DNA from: Kryptolebias marmoratus
Taxonomy: Eukaryota > Chordata > Actinopteri > Cyprinodontiformes > Rivulidae
NCBI RefSeq assembly: GCF_001649575.2
Contig: NC_051438.1
Coordinates: 8,394,832 to 8,458,831 of the forward strand
DNA length: 64,000 bases
Reading direction: 5' to 3'
Shown here: piece after piece, positions 22,501-34,329 of the stretch
Numbering within the stretch: the stretch's first letter is position 1
Layout: every line of letters begins with the position of its first letter
Made by a program: the position numbers and the translations under genes
The notes under the pieces: generated by a model
The model's database searches: none
The model's input: the letters and a program-made list of their open reading frames with translations, nothing else
What the model was told of the DNA's origin: nothing

Positions 22501-25500
22501 ATCGTCAGGGTTAGCTTTTTTTCAGTTTCATCAGGTCCCCTGCTAACTAAAGGTACTGAAGTAACTATAGGACATTCTGTTTGATCAGGCCAGACTTTTC
22601 TCCCAGCTACACCATTTCCCAAGATTACAATGACACCCCCAACAGGGACAGCAGGGCGCGCGCCCATCAAACTACTCTGAATGTAACACAAGTGAATGCA
22701 CTGGAACATGAAAAACAGAGATGCTGTGCCCAACACAGGTATAGATAACCCTGTGTCAGTCTTGTCTGAAAAAGGCTAAACTGAGAAGAGAATGAATGAG
22801 TCATATGCATATTGTAACGGGTACTTTAACATCATTTCCCACTAATGATGCATGCCCTTTAGTAAGGAATGGGTGAATGAACTCAGATCTAGTTTTCAGA
22901 GGTCAGAGGGTGGATATTTATGCACTCAGTATACCAGCAAAGCTACACTTTACTGCTATGCTTCATATACCGATAGTGTGATAAGGTGACCAGCAAACTG
23001 GCAGCCCTATCATCGGCTCATTCCTAACTAATTTAACATCAAGTAATTAGACTCCATCAGGCAACATATAGAGAAAAGTTCTCAAACTGTTTTAAATACA
23101 AATTTTGTCCAGAAGTGCAGCTAATCTGCTTGTTTTGTTGGAGACCTTCTTGTATGTTTTACAGCTCAGTTTCTTGGAAGTCTCAAAGTCATGAAAGTGT
23201 TTGGTGACAACGTTCAAAGAGACTATCAGTGTTGTCGCACGGATGCCGTTTTCTTTTCCATGACACCCTTTGGAAAGTGTCAGCTGGCTTTTCAGCAGAG
23301 CTAAGGTGCAGTAATGTGTTTCTGCGTTGGGTGTGCAGGGTCCGTCGGAGGTGGAGGTGTCAGGCATCTGCGAGGAGAGGAAGATGAACGTGGCCCATGG
23401 CTTGGCCTGGTCCTTCTACCTGGGCTACCTGCAGCTGGTGCTGCCACGTCAGTAGCGTCCAAGCACAAACACTCACCTGGTCATATGGACAGTTTGTACA
23501 GTAGAAATGGATGTTATTAAACTTTTATGTCACGTCACCATTCACAGCATTACTGTTGGCACAAATATGTCAGAATGTAAATGCGGCGATAAGAATAAAT
23601 GAACGAGTTTGCATGTATTTGTCCAGGTTTGGAGGACTCCATCGCTGCTTTTTGTGCTTCACATCAGGCCACCAGGCCCCTCTGGGGTCGAGGCTCCAGG
23701 AAGCTCCACATCCTCATCCCCCTTAACGCCAACATCTCGCACAAGCTGGAGGACGAGGACAGCAACATCTGCTTTTATGACAACCTCCCAAACAACGAGA
23801 TCGACCGGGTCGGCGTCCGGGGCCGGGTCTACAAGCACAGCATCTACAGAGTGCAGGACAAGCACGGGAGGGTAGGTGGAACGGGTTAGAAACTTCTAAA
23901 TGACCCTGCTACGAATCTCACTTACCTGCAAGTTATGAACAATCCGAATCAGATTTATGTTTAAATGCTGAAACTCCACCAAGGTTCGGAGTAAAAATGT
24001 TCCTTCACGGTTAAATGAAGTCATCAGAGAACCTAAAATTTACACGCTGGGAGCTACTCCCGAAGAAACGTCCAAACAACAGTCCTCTAGCTGCCAGCGC
24101 GGGCAGAGCAGCGTCCTTTGATCAGATTTGTAAAAACTTCACAGCATAAATACTAGAGGGAATAGGAGTTAAAGGGAAATGACAGACTCGAGGGATTGTT
24201 TCTGTGTTTTTAATATTTAAAGATAGCATACCAGTGCACTCCTCAGCACACTGATTGTGTTTGATGGAGCAGATCTAAGGCTGATTGTACCTAAAACCAG
24301 CTCCACGGCTGAATCAAGGCAGAGGAGTGACAACATCCTGAGTTTCATCTGAGACCAATAATAACTTCCAGTGATTTCAAAGACATTTCAAGAAGCTTTG
24401 GCCTCATTTCACTGCTGCAGACATCACATGGTGTAAAATTATGTTTTTTTTATTTTTAACATTTAGTTCAGTGTTGTACATAGGAACAGATTTAGGACAT
24501 TTATACCTACCTCCATTTTAAGGTCATGTGAAAAGAGCTGAGAGCTCCCATAGAAATCAAGGGGATAAATAGCAGCCAGGTGCAGTGCATAAATGAATGG
24601 AAGGAAACCTTAAAGGAATGTTCCAGACATTTTGAGGTGCGGTTCAACAGAAAGGTTACGAACAACTATTAGCTTACCTGTTTTACATAGCTATTTGAAG
24701 TTGCATTTCTGTGGTTAAACGCACAAGTAAATAGCTGCAGCAGCTCGATTCCTGGACAGCCGCGGTGAATTCCAGCAGGAATGCCTCTGCCAAATTAAAT
24801 TAGTGATGCAAAACTGATGCCATTGTAAAGGTTCAAATAACAGCTTATTAAGTTTTGAAGATTTGACAGCAAAAACTGCTTTGGAAGTGGCAGTGCTTGG
24901 ATCATTTTGACAAGCTGACAATAACTCCAAATGTCAAACAAACTCATAATGGTTCTCGTGAACACTATTTAATAACCTGTACAACGCTTCGATTTCACAT
25001 TACAAAGTTTTAGTTGCAAAAAAGTATTAGAAAATTCCTGCCAGAATCGACTACAAACTACAAAATAAAAAGGTCATTTGACTGTAGTCTTCAAATAAAA
25101 TGCTATAGATTTGCATTCCCATAAATTGCAATAAAAATTGAAGCTGGTTTAAGACAACAGCAATCCACTTGGGTTTTAGCCACGTTCGGATTAGCCGTTA
25201 GCTCATTTGTCACACCAGAATGGCTGGTCCCAGGTAAGGGTTGTGTCAGGAAGGGCATCCTGGTGACTTTTGCCAAAACAAACATGGGTCCATCCAAGCA
25301 AGATAGAAACGGTAATGTTCTAACGAGAGAGGAGAGTGTGATGGGAAGATGGAAGGAGAACTTTGAGGAGCTGATGAATGAAGAGAAAGAAGAGCAGAGG
25401 TCATAGAAACTGTGGACCAGGAAGATTAGTGAGGATGAAGTTCAGAAAGTTTTGAAAAGGATGAAGAAGGGGAGGCTGTTGGACCTGATGACGCACCAGT

Positions 25501-28500
25501 GGAGGTATAAAAATGTCTTAACATTTTCTCCCAACTCAAGACATAACTCTAGTTATTAAATTTAAGTGTAATCCAGTTTCTGATAAGCAGTTTATTTTAG
25601 TTATAAAGGTATCATTATAAACATGTTTTGACCATTTGTGTATTTTGCACAATGATCAAATTTCACATACATTTAAATTGTACTTTCGATTAAAAAAAAT
25701 TAATAACTATTTTTCTTCCTTTCTCAAAGAAAAAAATTCTCTGAATGAATGTTTTTGTTTATTTTGTGACTTTTATATGCAATAACCAGCCTAAAATCTC
25801 AGTTTTTCTGTCTGGATTCATTTTAAGGAGCCTGTATTTGACAAAATTCCCAAAAGAATCCAAATCCAAACTCAGTAACACCTTCAGAGCAAACATCATT
25901 TGACCAAAGACACAAACGTACAACATTTTTAAACATTTTTCAACTCCTCTACCTGCTCAGTAATTTAAAATAAGTTTGTTTATGCGGTTGCATCTTGATT
26001 GATTCTGAAATTATAAAAGTTTATTTATCTTTCACCAGAATAAAGACGAACCAACGAGGTGAAAAATGCACAACTTTAAGAAAACATTACTGACCTTTAA
26101 ACTAGCTTGACTTGTTTAAAGACGTACCATCAGATGTGGACAGAACGCAGGTCGCTCCTCTTCCACAGCGCAGCATCAGTACCACCTTCTGGTTAAAGCT
26201 GAGAATTTCAAAGTGGAAATATTTGAGTCTAAACAGCCCCAACAGAACCAAACAGGTCTGAAATCAGAGTCGGAAGCTTTTAAAGGATTATCTCTCCAGG
26301 AAACAAGTCTTCCTCCTGGTGTTTGCTCTTCCTTGTGTGTGTGTGTGTGTGTGTGTGCATTAGCGACGGGGTGTGAGATTACTCCACTTAAACGGTCGTG
26401 TTGTGGGTATTTGAACTCCCTTTGGCGACAAATAGCTTGTTCACAAATTATTAATAGTTCAGATCACCTGCAGGACAAATACAGGAGCCTGTTTTTGATC
26501 CTCTCAGTTATAATTCTGAAAAGCTATCTCAAAATTGTGACTTAGCATCCCATAGTTATAAGACAGTGTCTTTAAATTAAAACTTTGAAAACAAATTTAT
26601 CAAAAAAAACAAACAAACAAAAACAGGAATAGGTTCCGGTAGTATAGTTCAGCTCTTTTGAATTATAGTTCTGTAGAAAAATTATAAACAATATCTTACC
26701 TGTTGTAGATAGCTTTGTGGACATTCTGAGTTTGGAGAAATCGGCTGTTTGAAATGTCTACTCGTTCATTATACAAGAAAATTAAAAAGTTTTACCTGTA
26801 GCTTTCCCTCCTCTACATAGAGCCTTAAACTCTTGTCACATAATACAGGAAAAGGAGTTCAGCGACTCTGTCGTCCTCTTTGGTGGAAACAGATGAACTG
26901 AGGCCGTCTCTTCAACAGGGTCAATGTTTCAGAACCTTTCCACAGAACCACACTTCCAAAGATCTGAACGATCTCTTCATTAAGAGCCATAGTTCTCAAG
27001 CTGCGGCACAAATAACACTGGCTGTTATCAGCTTTGTGCAAGAACCCGCCTGGAAATAGAAGAAGTGCAGAGGAGAATATTTTGAGAACGTCTGTGGGAA
27101 CTGGACTGGACCGTGGTTCTGCTTCAGCAGCTCCTGTAGGCAGGAAAAGGCACAAAGCAGGGAAGGAAATGAAATTCAGCTTATCTCGTTCGTATTTAAT
27201 TGTTTTGAGATGGAAGAAGAACCAAAACCACAGGGTGTGTGGTTCTGTTCTCGGCAATAAAGGCTTGGAACCATCACTTGTTGACCTACACCCTTCGGCC
27301 AGGGTAAGGTTGGGGTTTGACCTGTTTGGCTGCTGCTGCCTCAGAAAACAAAAGGACAATAATGGTTGTTTTTTTTCCCTGTGTGTGTGTGTGAATTTCT
27401 TCTTCTGTCTGTCTGAACCACGGGACAGATTTCAATGAAACTCTTAGAAAACAATCAGTGGATGTACGTCTACAGCTGATGAACTTTTGGAGTCCACTCC
27501 ATTCAAGGTGACCGCTACAGCTAAGTGACCTTAAAAAAATACAAACACAAAAATGGCCTCAACTCAGTTAGCAGCTGAGACGAGTTCACAACACTATGAA
27601 CGCTACACATTTTACAGCATCTCTGGATGAAACTGTTTCATTATTGTTGGCATCAATCCTGTTTGTCTGTTAGCAACCACCTACAACTGATCCACGTTCA
27701 GAGACGGCTGCATCAGCTGCTCGACCTCGGCCAACACAGAGATGGTTGTAATTCGGTCAAATCTACAGACATTGAGCTCCAGTTTGACACGGGAGTAACT
27801 GAGAGTCATCCTGAACGCGTACTCCGAGCGCTAACAGACTTCACAAGTTTGAAACAGCTGTAACTCCGTCCCCTTTCATCTCAGGGATTTTAGGTGAAAC
27901 TCTGGTGTGAAAGGTGGCGGACGATGGCGGCACCTCGAAGACTCGGTGCTGTTGGCGTAAAATGTTTGACGACCGCTGTGTCCGTTTCACAAGTCCTGCT
28001 GAAGTAATGAGAACAGTTTTGTCTCCGCGTGTAAGCAGGTCCACGATTGCGCCCTGGAGTACGCCACCCCCCTGCTGACTCTGTACCGGATGTCCCAGGA
28101 GAGGAGCGCGGGTTTCGGGGAGCCCGAGCGCCGGCAGCAGGTCCTCCTCTTCTACAGGACCCTGCAGGACATCCTGGACCAGTCGCTGGAGTGTCGCAAC
28201 CGCTACAAGCTCATCCTGCTCCGCGGTACGACAGCAGCCCGACGCGCACGTGTGTGAACTCACAGCGACAATGACGCACCCTTCCCTTTCAGGGGATTTT
28301 AGCTTCCTGCTTAGCAGCTTCCCCCTCCAGGAGCTGACAAGCAGAATTTGTGATGAATAAGCGTTTTTCTTCTTCTTCTTTTTTTGGCATTTTGTGTGTG
28401 AAATAAATCTGAACTGTGTCCTACAAACCTGAAGGGAAGTGTGAAGTTTCTGTCTCATGTAAACTTTAACTTTAACACACTTTAACCACATGTTGGACTA

Positions 28501-28873
28501 TCAGTTCCGACGTCATTTTTAGGAAACAATTTGGCCGTAAAGCAACGAGGGTAGGTTGAGACAGCAAAAACAAGTCAGGCTTACTGTTCTTCCTGTTGCA
28601 GATGAGCGCGAGGACGACCCCCACTTCCTGTCCAAAGCCATCCTGAGACACTTGGAGCACCAGGACAAGGAGGAGTTCTGCCTGAACCCGCCTCCTCAGC
28701 AGGAGACCAAACGAGCGTTTCGGGACGTTTTTTTGGCTCCGGCTGCGAACAGCACTGAGTGGCACCGGCCGGAGCCGATGAGCAGGGAGCCAACGCTCAT
28801 GATCAGCCTGGAGAAACCTCAGCCTCTGAAAGAACCTGTGGAGGACATGGACCTCCACTGCAAAGCCACATGA
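19590..28873 (+). CDS. sting1: Stimulator of interferon genes (STING)
   Basis: ER-membrane adaptor that binds cyclic dinucleotides (2'3'-cGAMP from cGAS) and triggers interferon and NF-kB signalling. Coding exons: 19590-19816, 20870-21062, 23339-23447, 23627-23871, 28039-28225, 28602-28873; phases agree, giving 410 residues with stop 28871-28873. Four membrane segments lie at about 21-36, 43-66, 97-113 and 121-140. The ligand-binding domain starts at [15 protein letters not shown] (157-171); Y170, R243, Y245 and T268 correspond to human cGAMP contacts Y167, R238, Y240 and T263. The C-terminal tail has a pLxIS motif (TLMIS, 385-389; S389 is the expected IRF3-docking phosphosite). The following TBK1-binding motif is degenerate (EKPQPLKEP), and PVEDMD (399-404) fits the fish TRAF6-type PxExxD motif. 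Introns hold a Gypsy remnant, LINEs and family A/B repeats. Confidence 0.96.
19960..20690 (+). mobile_element. LINE reverse transcriptase 3' fragment in a sting1 intron
   Basis: Plus-strand translation across stops resembles the C-terminal part of a LINE ORF2 ([12 protein letters not shown] around 20017-20052, NQFKNKYKS around 20387-20413). It is broken by stop codons. Lies between the first two STING coding exons, sense orientation. Confidence 0.65.
21430..22740 (-). mobile_element. Ty3/Gypsy retrotransposon remnant: protease and integrase, RT missing
   Basis: Minus strand, in the STING intron between 21062 and 23339. From high to low coordinate: an aspartic protease-like C-terminal segment (about 22480-22740, [12 protein letters not shown]), the linker before integrase ([15 protein letters not shown], about 22320-22390), a zinc-binding integrase start with degraded Cys residues (about 22010-22110), integrase core with [10 protein letters not shown] at the end (about 21710-21850), and a post-core segment (21432-21695). 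Several stops and frameshifts. The whole reverse transcriptase/RNase H region is absent and no LTRs were identified. Dead copy. Confidence 0.8.
24600..25185 (+). repeat. Repeat family B, copy 1
   Basis: Landmarks TTAGCTTACCTGTTTTACATAGC (near 24669) and TTCGGATTAGCCGTTAGCTC (25185-25204) recur in the same order at 43.8-44.2 kb. Located in the STING intron 23872-28038. Class unknown. Confidence 0.5.
25186..25505 (+). mobile_element. RTE-type LINE fragment in a sting1 intron
   Basis: Starts near GTGTCAGGAAGGGCATCCTG and then reads as an RTE ORF2 fragment ([20 protein letters not shown], about 25330-25390), with a stop at about 25404. Truncated on both sides. Confidence 0.65.
26640..26830 (+). 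repeat. Repeat family B, partial copy
   Basis: Contains AATATCTTACCTGTTGTAGA and GTTTGGAGAAATCGGCTG, shared with 30.97-31.11 and 43.8 kb. Confidence 0.5.
27420..27900 (+). repeat. Repeat family A copy ahead of STING exon 5
   Basis: Landmarks GATGTACGTCTACAGCTGAT and CCGTCCCCTTTCATCTCAG are present. It ends about 140 bases before the acceptor of the exon at 28039. Confidence 0.65.
28602..28873 (+). CDS. sting1: STING last exon: C-terminal tail
   Basis: Encodes residues 322-410: the end of the ligand-binding domain, a variable linker (about 347-380) and the signalling tail. pLxIS occupies 385-389. The TBK1-type motif region (391-399) keeps E-x-P-x-P-L but has K397, E398 and P399 where the known consensus has R, S/T and D. 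P399-V-E401-D-M-D404 matches the PxExxD TRAF6 site described for ray-finned fish STING, overlapping the degraded motif by one residue. Function of each motif here is inferred from the family. Confidence 0.9.
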
Positions 28874-28949
28874 ACACACACACACAACCACGACACTCCT
28901 CTTATCTTCTCAGAGCACATCTGATGTTGAAGGTTTAAAGGTGAAATGA

Positions 28950-28955
28950 AATAAA
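28950..28955 (+). terminator. Poly(A) signal AATAAA, sting1
   Basis: Canonical hexamer 77 bases after the STING stop, implying a short 3' UTR of roughly 100 bases. Confidence 0.75.
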
Positions 28956-28975
28956 ATCTGAAAATAATGAGTTTT

Positions 28976-30590
28976 CATGTTTTTTCTTTAGTTAAACATC
29001 ATCAGACGCTCCAGTGGTCCATTTCTCTGGTTTCAAACCTTAATGACTTGTTTTTAGAGTTTCTGTGGGCGGAGTTCCCTCCTTGGTTGGTGACGTAGAA
29101 GCTGTGGCAGACCGCTGTAGGACCCTGAGGAGGTTCCTGTCAGTGTTTATCAGGGAGAATGGAGGCAGGAGAAGAAGAAGAAGAAGTTCTGTTAACAAGA
29201 GGACCGGTTTGGAAACACCGTCAGGAAGAGGAACCCCCGAGCTTCACAGTGATGTCACATTTGGAGGAGTTTCCCAACTAACTAACTAACAGGATTAGAA
29301 TAAAAAAGGCTGATTTCTGAAGACATACTTGGTAGAAAACTTTGATTTGTTAGGCAGATTATATGCTATTTTAGTTAGTGGGATCACTAGATGGTGTGTT
29401 TTTGGATTTTTTTTTCACTGATCTCAGCAAAAATCAGTATTTTCTCTTTTTTCCTGCACTGCTGTCTGTGTTCATTACGACTCGTTTTGCAGCACGTGTC
29501 ACATTTTATATTACATGTCCACTGCACCGGGCTGCATCACTTCCTCCTCCTTAGAGTTCAGGGTGTTGAGAATCTCCCGATAACCCAATCAATACACTGT
29601 CAATATGTTTGTTCGTCAGGAGCAGATTTCACTGAATCACAAAATGATCTCATGATTATCACATCTACATACGTCTAACTTGCTTTTTCGGCGTCTTTTT
29701 CTCTACCTGCCTTCTTTTTGTAATTGAAAATGGTCCTGACGGCTTCTGGGAAAGGTTCTTGCTTATTTACAGGTTTGTGTTTCAGGTTCTCCTCTTCAGA
29801 ACATTACCTCCACAGTCAGTCTCCAGACTCTGGGCTGTAATTTTCACCAGGAGCTGAACGAACCACATCCATCCAACCTTCTTGTCCTTCTTGAAGCTGA
29901 AGAAGGACTCAGCTGTTGGAGGTTTGGGTCGGTTTAAACAATTAATTACAACAAACTGAACCGTTTCACCCAAACACTGTCTGGATTTGATATTTCCTGC
30001 CTTGTTGGCGTTCCTGTGTTTGGCTCTCGATACGTCACACTTCTGAGGGATCACGGATAATACAGAAGAGACCCTGGTAGATTTATAGATCTTTGATTAT
30101 CAATTTTAAATTAGTGTAATTTTAATGCGAGCCTTTGAAAACAAGCACCTTTTATGACTTTATTTTGATTTATGTTAGCTTCAAGCAACTTATGTGTTCA
30201 TTTAAAATACATGTTTCCACTGATCCACAAAAAAAAGGAGGAAGGGAAAACTGTTTTTTTATGACTGTATAAACAAAAGAAGCAGTCATAAGACACCTGG
30301 CACTGAGCCAGTTTATCACATCTCTCTCACACACACACACACACACACTCCTCATGACTGCAACCGTTCAGCTGAAACTGCTGGCTGACTCAGAGGTGTT
30401 TACAGCCTGTTTGTCCTCCAGACGAGGAGGTGAGATAAGAACAGAGCGATCTGATCCATCTGTCATCAGGTTTTACACACAGATTGTTCGGAAATAACAG
30501 ATGAGAAGAAGAATGAGCCTCCTCTCCAACACACATCAATATCTGCTGCCATGCAAGGCAGACAGTCATGTAGTTGCATGTGTGTGTGTG
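28976..30590. other. Intergenic DNA after sting1: no gene seen
   Basis: Contains an AAG tract (29170-29185) and a TAAC run (29276-29290). A minus-strand frame at 29782-30054 has no recognisable similarity or splice context. A CA run (30327-30348) precedes the next family A copy. Confidence 0.55.
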
Positions 30591-30597
30591 TGTGTTA

Positions 30598-30920
30598 GGT
30601 TGTCTGTTAGCATAATATCTCACAAGCCTCTAAATGGATTTCAATGAAACTCATAAAACAGTCTTTGGATGTACATCTAAAACTGATTAACTTCCGGAGT
30701 CAACCTGAGTCAAGATGGTAGCCACAGCTAATCGACTTTATAAAACACAAAAGCGCCTCAAACTCAGTCGATGTTACAGATCTTGAGCTAAAATCTGGTG
30801 TGGTAGTAGCTGAGACTGATCCCAAACACTCACTCAGAGCGCGAACAGATTCTGTGACATCTTTGATTGAAACCTGGACCCAGCACAGCAGGTGGTTCCT
30901 TGAAGGAATCTTTTGTTTTA
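30598..30920 (+). repeat. Repeat family A copy, 3' truncated
   Basis: GTTGTCTGTTAGCATAATATCTC start and GTGTGGTAGTAGCTGAGACT are present; it breaks off after the CTTGAAGGAATC-like end. Confidence 0.65.
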
Positions 30921-30959
30921 ATTAACAATATAATATACATATCTATAATACGGATTTTG

Positions 30960-31110
30960 CATTTAAGTGATGGTTCTGTGGAAGGATTATGAACACTTAA
31001 TATCTTACCTGTTGTAGATAGCTGTATGAATGACCTCAGTTTGGAGAAAAAGAGTGTAATTCTAACTAGACTGATGAGCTAATGGCTAGTCTGAGTCGGG
31101 CAAAGACGTG
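30960..31110 (+). repeat. Repeat family B, partial copy
   Basis: CTTAATATCTTACCTGTTGT and CTCAGTTTGGAGAAAAAGAG match the copies at 26.7 and 43.8 kb. It directly follows a family A copy. Confidence 0.5.
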
Positions 31111-32099
31111 GTCCACGTGAATGTTGTTTTTTAATAAACTTTTATGTCCATCACGTTCAGTTTTACATTAAAGTCCAAGAAATATATAATGATATTAGTG
31201 CACCTGGAGTGCTACAGCTCGCTGCTGCTGCTGTTTGCACTTTAAAATACCTGCAGAATTTGACTAGAGGCACAGTCAAATTCACAGGGACACACAGAGA
31301 CAAACGAGACAAACAACCATTCACACTCTGGTGGACGTAATTAAAAAGTAAAAATAATAACGAGATAAAATAGTGAAAAAACAATAAAAAACCATAAAAC
31401 CAACATCTCACACTGAACTAAAAGCCAAAAGGAAACAAAACAAAGTGTTTTAAGAGAGAATTTAAAGACATGAAGTGAGCCGGTCAGTTTGGGGACAGTT
31501 TTTAAATAAAATAAATGAATCAGTGACAGATAGTCAAATAAACCTGTATTGAACTTCATCATTTATAAAACATGTTTATTTGGACAACAGATAGAAAGAG
31601 ACCGTTCTATACATACTTATGTGTATTAGCTGATTAACAAAAATAACGTCTTTCCCTCAACCTTCAGCTGTTTTTGTATTTTGATATAAACTAGGCGCGT
31701 TCACGAGGAAAGCCACGGCTGTTTGTCAGATTCCTGCCTCCGTCAGGCTGCTGATAATAGTTTGTGTTTCTGTTTGATAAGGATTAAAACAAACAAAACA
31801 AAAACATGACGAGAACAAACATCTGCAGACACGTGAGTTTCCACACACCGCCGGAACAGAGACAGGTCCGACTTGTTCTCTGACAGGAACTTCACCGAAC
31901 AGCTGACATCAGCCTGACACACAGATGGACGGATCAGAACTGGGCCGCCATGCCTGTGTTTACACACACACAGAAATGCAATAAACATCTGTAAATCATC
32001 CAAACCTCCCATTTCACCTGAATTTGTACAATCAATATGATAAAACAAAATGTTTCTGCATTTCTGACCATTTGTTTAAATTACTAATGAAGCCTAGGT

Positions 32100-32520
32100 G
32101 TAAATTCAAACTGGAAGACCTGCTCCGGACTCACCTGCATCATCGGATCGCCACGTCATGCGCCCCTCTTCAGCCTATCAGCATCCGACCGCGCCTTCAT
32201 CGCATCCAATCAGTGAGCAAGCCTCCGTTTAAAAGAGACTTCCATCAGAGCTCCATCCCTTCACCCACCGAACTTCAGCCCTCCTCGGCCCCTTGTTCTC
32301 AGCTCTACCAGGATCCTTCCCATCTTCGACCGCCACCACCAGTGTCCGGCCCAGGGGGAAGACACCTCTAATCCCCATCCTAGTTTCCTGCTCAAGCGCA
32401 TCGCCACATTCAGCACCTGCGTCTTCCGCCAGGGCCAAGCGCCAAATTCTCATGTCATTAAACTTTTTTAATCGCCATCTTTTTCTGTGTGAGTCTCTCC
32501 GGGTTGAATTATTAGTTTCT
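32100..32520 (+). repeat. LTR-like stretch (possible solo LTR)
   Basis: GC-richer block in AT-rich surroundings with a TTTAAAAGAG TATA-like site (32227), a long CCT/ACC-rich transcribed-looking part and a CATTAAACTTTTTTAATCGC end resembling a poly(A) signal region. No coding frame with similarity. Terminal repeats and target duplication were not confirmed. Confidence 0.3.
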
Positions 32521-32534
32521 AACTTTAACTGGGA

Positions 32535-32640
32535 AGGTGTCAGGAATGGTGAGGTCTGGAACGAAGACTTTAATAAACAAGAAGCTGACGGTGGAGGAAA
32601 GACAAAGAGACCCAACTTACGATGAGCACACAAGGGCCGA
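32535..32640 (+). repeat. Repeat family C, 5' fragment
   Basis: GTGTCAGGAATGGTGAGGTC and GACTTTAATAAACAAGAAGCTGACG parallel the start of the 13.2 kb copy; the rest is absent. Confidence 0.4.
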
Positions 32641-32749
32641 GCGGGAGGACAAACAGCACCGCTGACTGATGACAGAGTGAGCAGTGGGAGCTCTATGTAA
32701 TAATAATAATAATACATTAAACTTAAGAGGCGCCTTTCAGGGCAATAAA

Positions 32750-33220
32750 AACTTTAACGTAGACAAAAATAGAGAGACGTGGCGGGGCACGTTGATCAGA
32801 GTGAAAACGCTCGTTCGAACAGGTGAGTTTTCAGCTGAGATGTGAAAAGAGACAGAGGGCCGGTGTTCCTGACGTCAGGCAGGAGGGCAGCTCGGCTAAA
32901 GGCCCTGAACCCCACAGTGGTCAGGAGACGAGCAGGAGGCGCAAGGAGGGGCAAGGAGGTCGACCTGAGAGGTCAAGAGGTCGGACAAATATGAATGAGC
33001 GAGGCGACAGGTGGCTTTGAACGTATAAAGAAGGATTTTGAATTCCAGGTATCTGATTGGGAGCCAGTAGAGCTGTAAAAACAGGTGAAATGTGACAGGC
33101 GGCAGCGTTCTGGACCAGCTGAGGTCTATGAGAAGATTTATACGGGACACCGAAGAGGAGAGAACTGCAGTAATCCAGGCGAGACGTGACAAGACTGTGG
33201 CTGGGAGGAATCATTACAGG
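32750..33220 (-). mobile_element. L2-type LINE reverse transcriptase fragment
   Basis: Minus-strand frames read like the end of an L2/Maui-type ORF2: [15 protein letters not shown] (about 33135-33180), [12 protein letters not shown] (about 33090-33125) and a [18 protein letters not shown] segment in a shifted frame. Frameshifted and truncated. Confidence 0.7.
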
Positions 33221-33817
33221 AGGAGACAGCTGATCTGGTTAGAAAAACGAGGGACAGGTGAGAGACAAGATGCAGGAGTGAGGTCAAGAGAAGGAAGAAA
33301 ACGACACGGGGGGAAACTAAACGTAACCGACGAGATAAACTGAATCCAAGCCAACAAAACAAAACCCAAAGGAGTCAGGGTCAAGACAGGAGTAAAACAA
33401 TACAGTGAGGCTACAAACAGTTTGGTGGGCAGGAGAAGAGCCTTCCAGAGAGGCTGAAGGGAAAATACAGAAACTGATCCGCCTGTCGCCGCTGAAAACA
33501 TCTTACAAGAACTAAAATCAAAACTAGAAAATGTCTGAATAAGTGTCAAAGAGAGCCACAGCAGCAGCTGTGTGGACAGGTTCGGATGAAGAGCAAAAGG
33601 AACGGTAACAGTACCGCTGGTGGCTCGTTAGGGTCGCCATGGTAACCCCATGTCTGAGTCTCTCGCTCACTGACAGCACTCTTAATGAGAGAGTCAGACA
33701 GAAACGGAGGTTAAAGCTAGAAAGCACCGTCGGTCTCAAATAACCGGCCGCTGTGTAAAAGCTGAAGGCCGTACTGAAAATAAATCTTTGGAACTGGAAG
33801 CAGCAGAAGTATTTATT

Positions 33818-34048
33818 GGGCAGCATGATGGGGTAGTGGTTAGCACTGCTGTCTCACAGCAAGAAGGTCCTGGGTTCAAACCCCAGGGTTGGACCTGGGC
33901 TCCTTCTGTGTGGAGCTCTGCATGTTCTCCTCTCCACTATGCTTTCCTCCCTAATGTTTGGCTGCCTTCAGGCCAAGGACTCCCTTGAAAAAGAGATCTG
34001 AGATCTTAATGGGATTTGCCTGGTAAAATAAAGTTTAATATATAAATA
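33818..34048 (+). mobile_element. SINE with tRNA-like head and L2-type tail
   Basis: GGTAGTGGTTAGCACTGCTG-like box A region and GGTTCAAACCCCAG box B (33873-33886), then a CTCCCTTGAAAAAGAGATCT tail ending TAAAATAAAGTTTAATA. The tail matches the nested piece at 17.86-17.96 kb, consistent with a LINE-mobilised SINE. Confidence 0.8.
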
Positions 34049-34329
34049 AAAGCATCCGCACATCACATATTTGGGTTTGCTACAGAGTCACTATATGTCA
34101 CTATGTGCGTGCTATAGATGCAAAAATGCATCTGAAACATCCTTAGGTTAGGTTATGTTATTTATACCCAAGGGTAGATTTGGTTTGCATTGGTACAGAA
34201 AAATCTGGCTGATGTTACTGATTTTTGGACGACAGCTTAATGATCTGCTGAGGGAACTTTTTCCTCTCAAAGTTACTTGGCTGAAACTGATTCAATAACA
34301 GCACGATAAAACATAGTTATTATAGTTCG

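Noticed and set aside
26859..27359. Minus-strand frame of 166 codons in the STING intron
   Set aside because: No domain recognised; the length can arise by chance in this composition and no splice pattern supports it.
29782..30054. Minus-strand frame of 90 codons downstream of sting1
   Set aside because: No recognisable domain, no splice context, and the start and stop are not supported by neighbouring exons or promoter signals.
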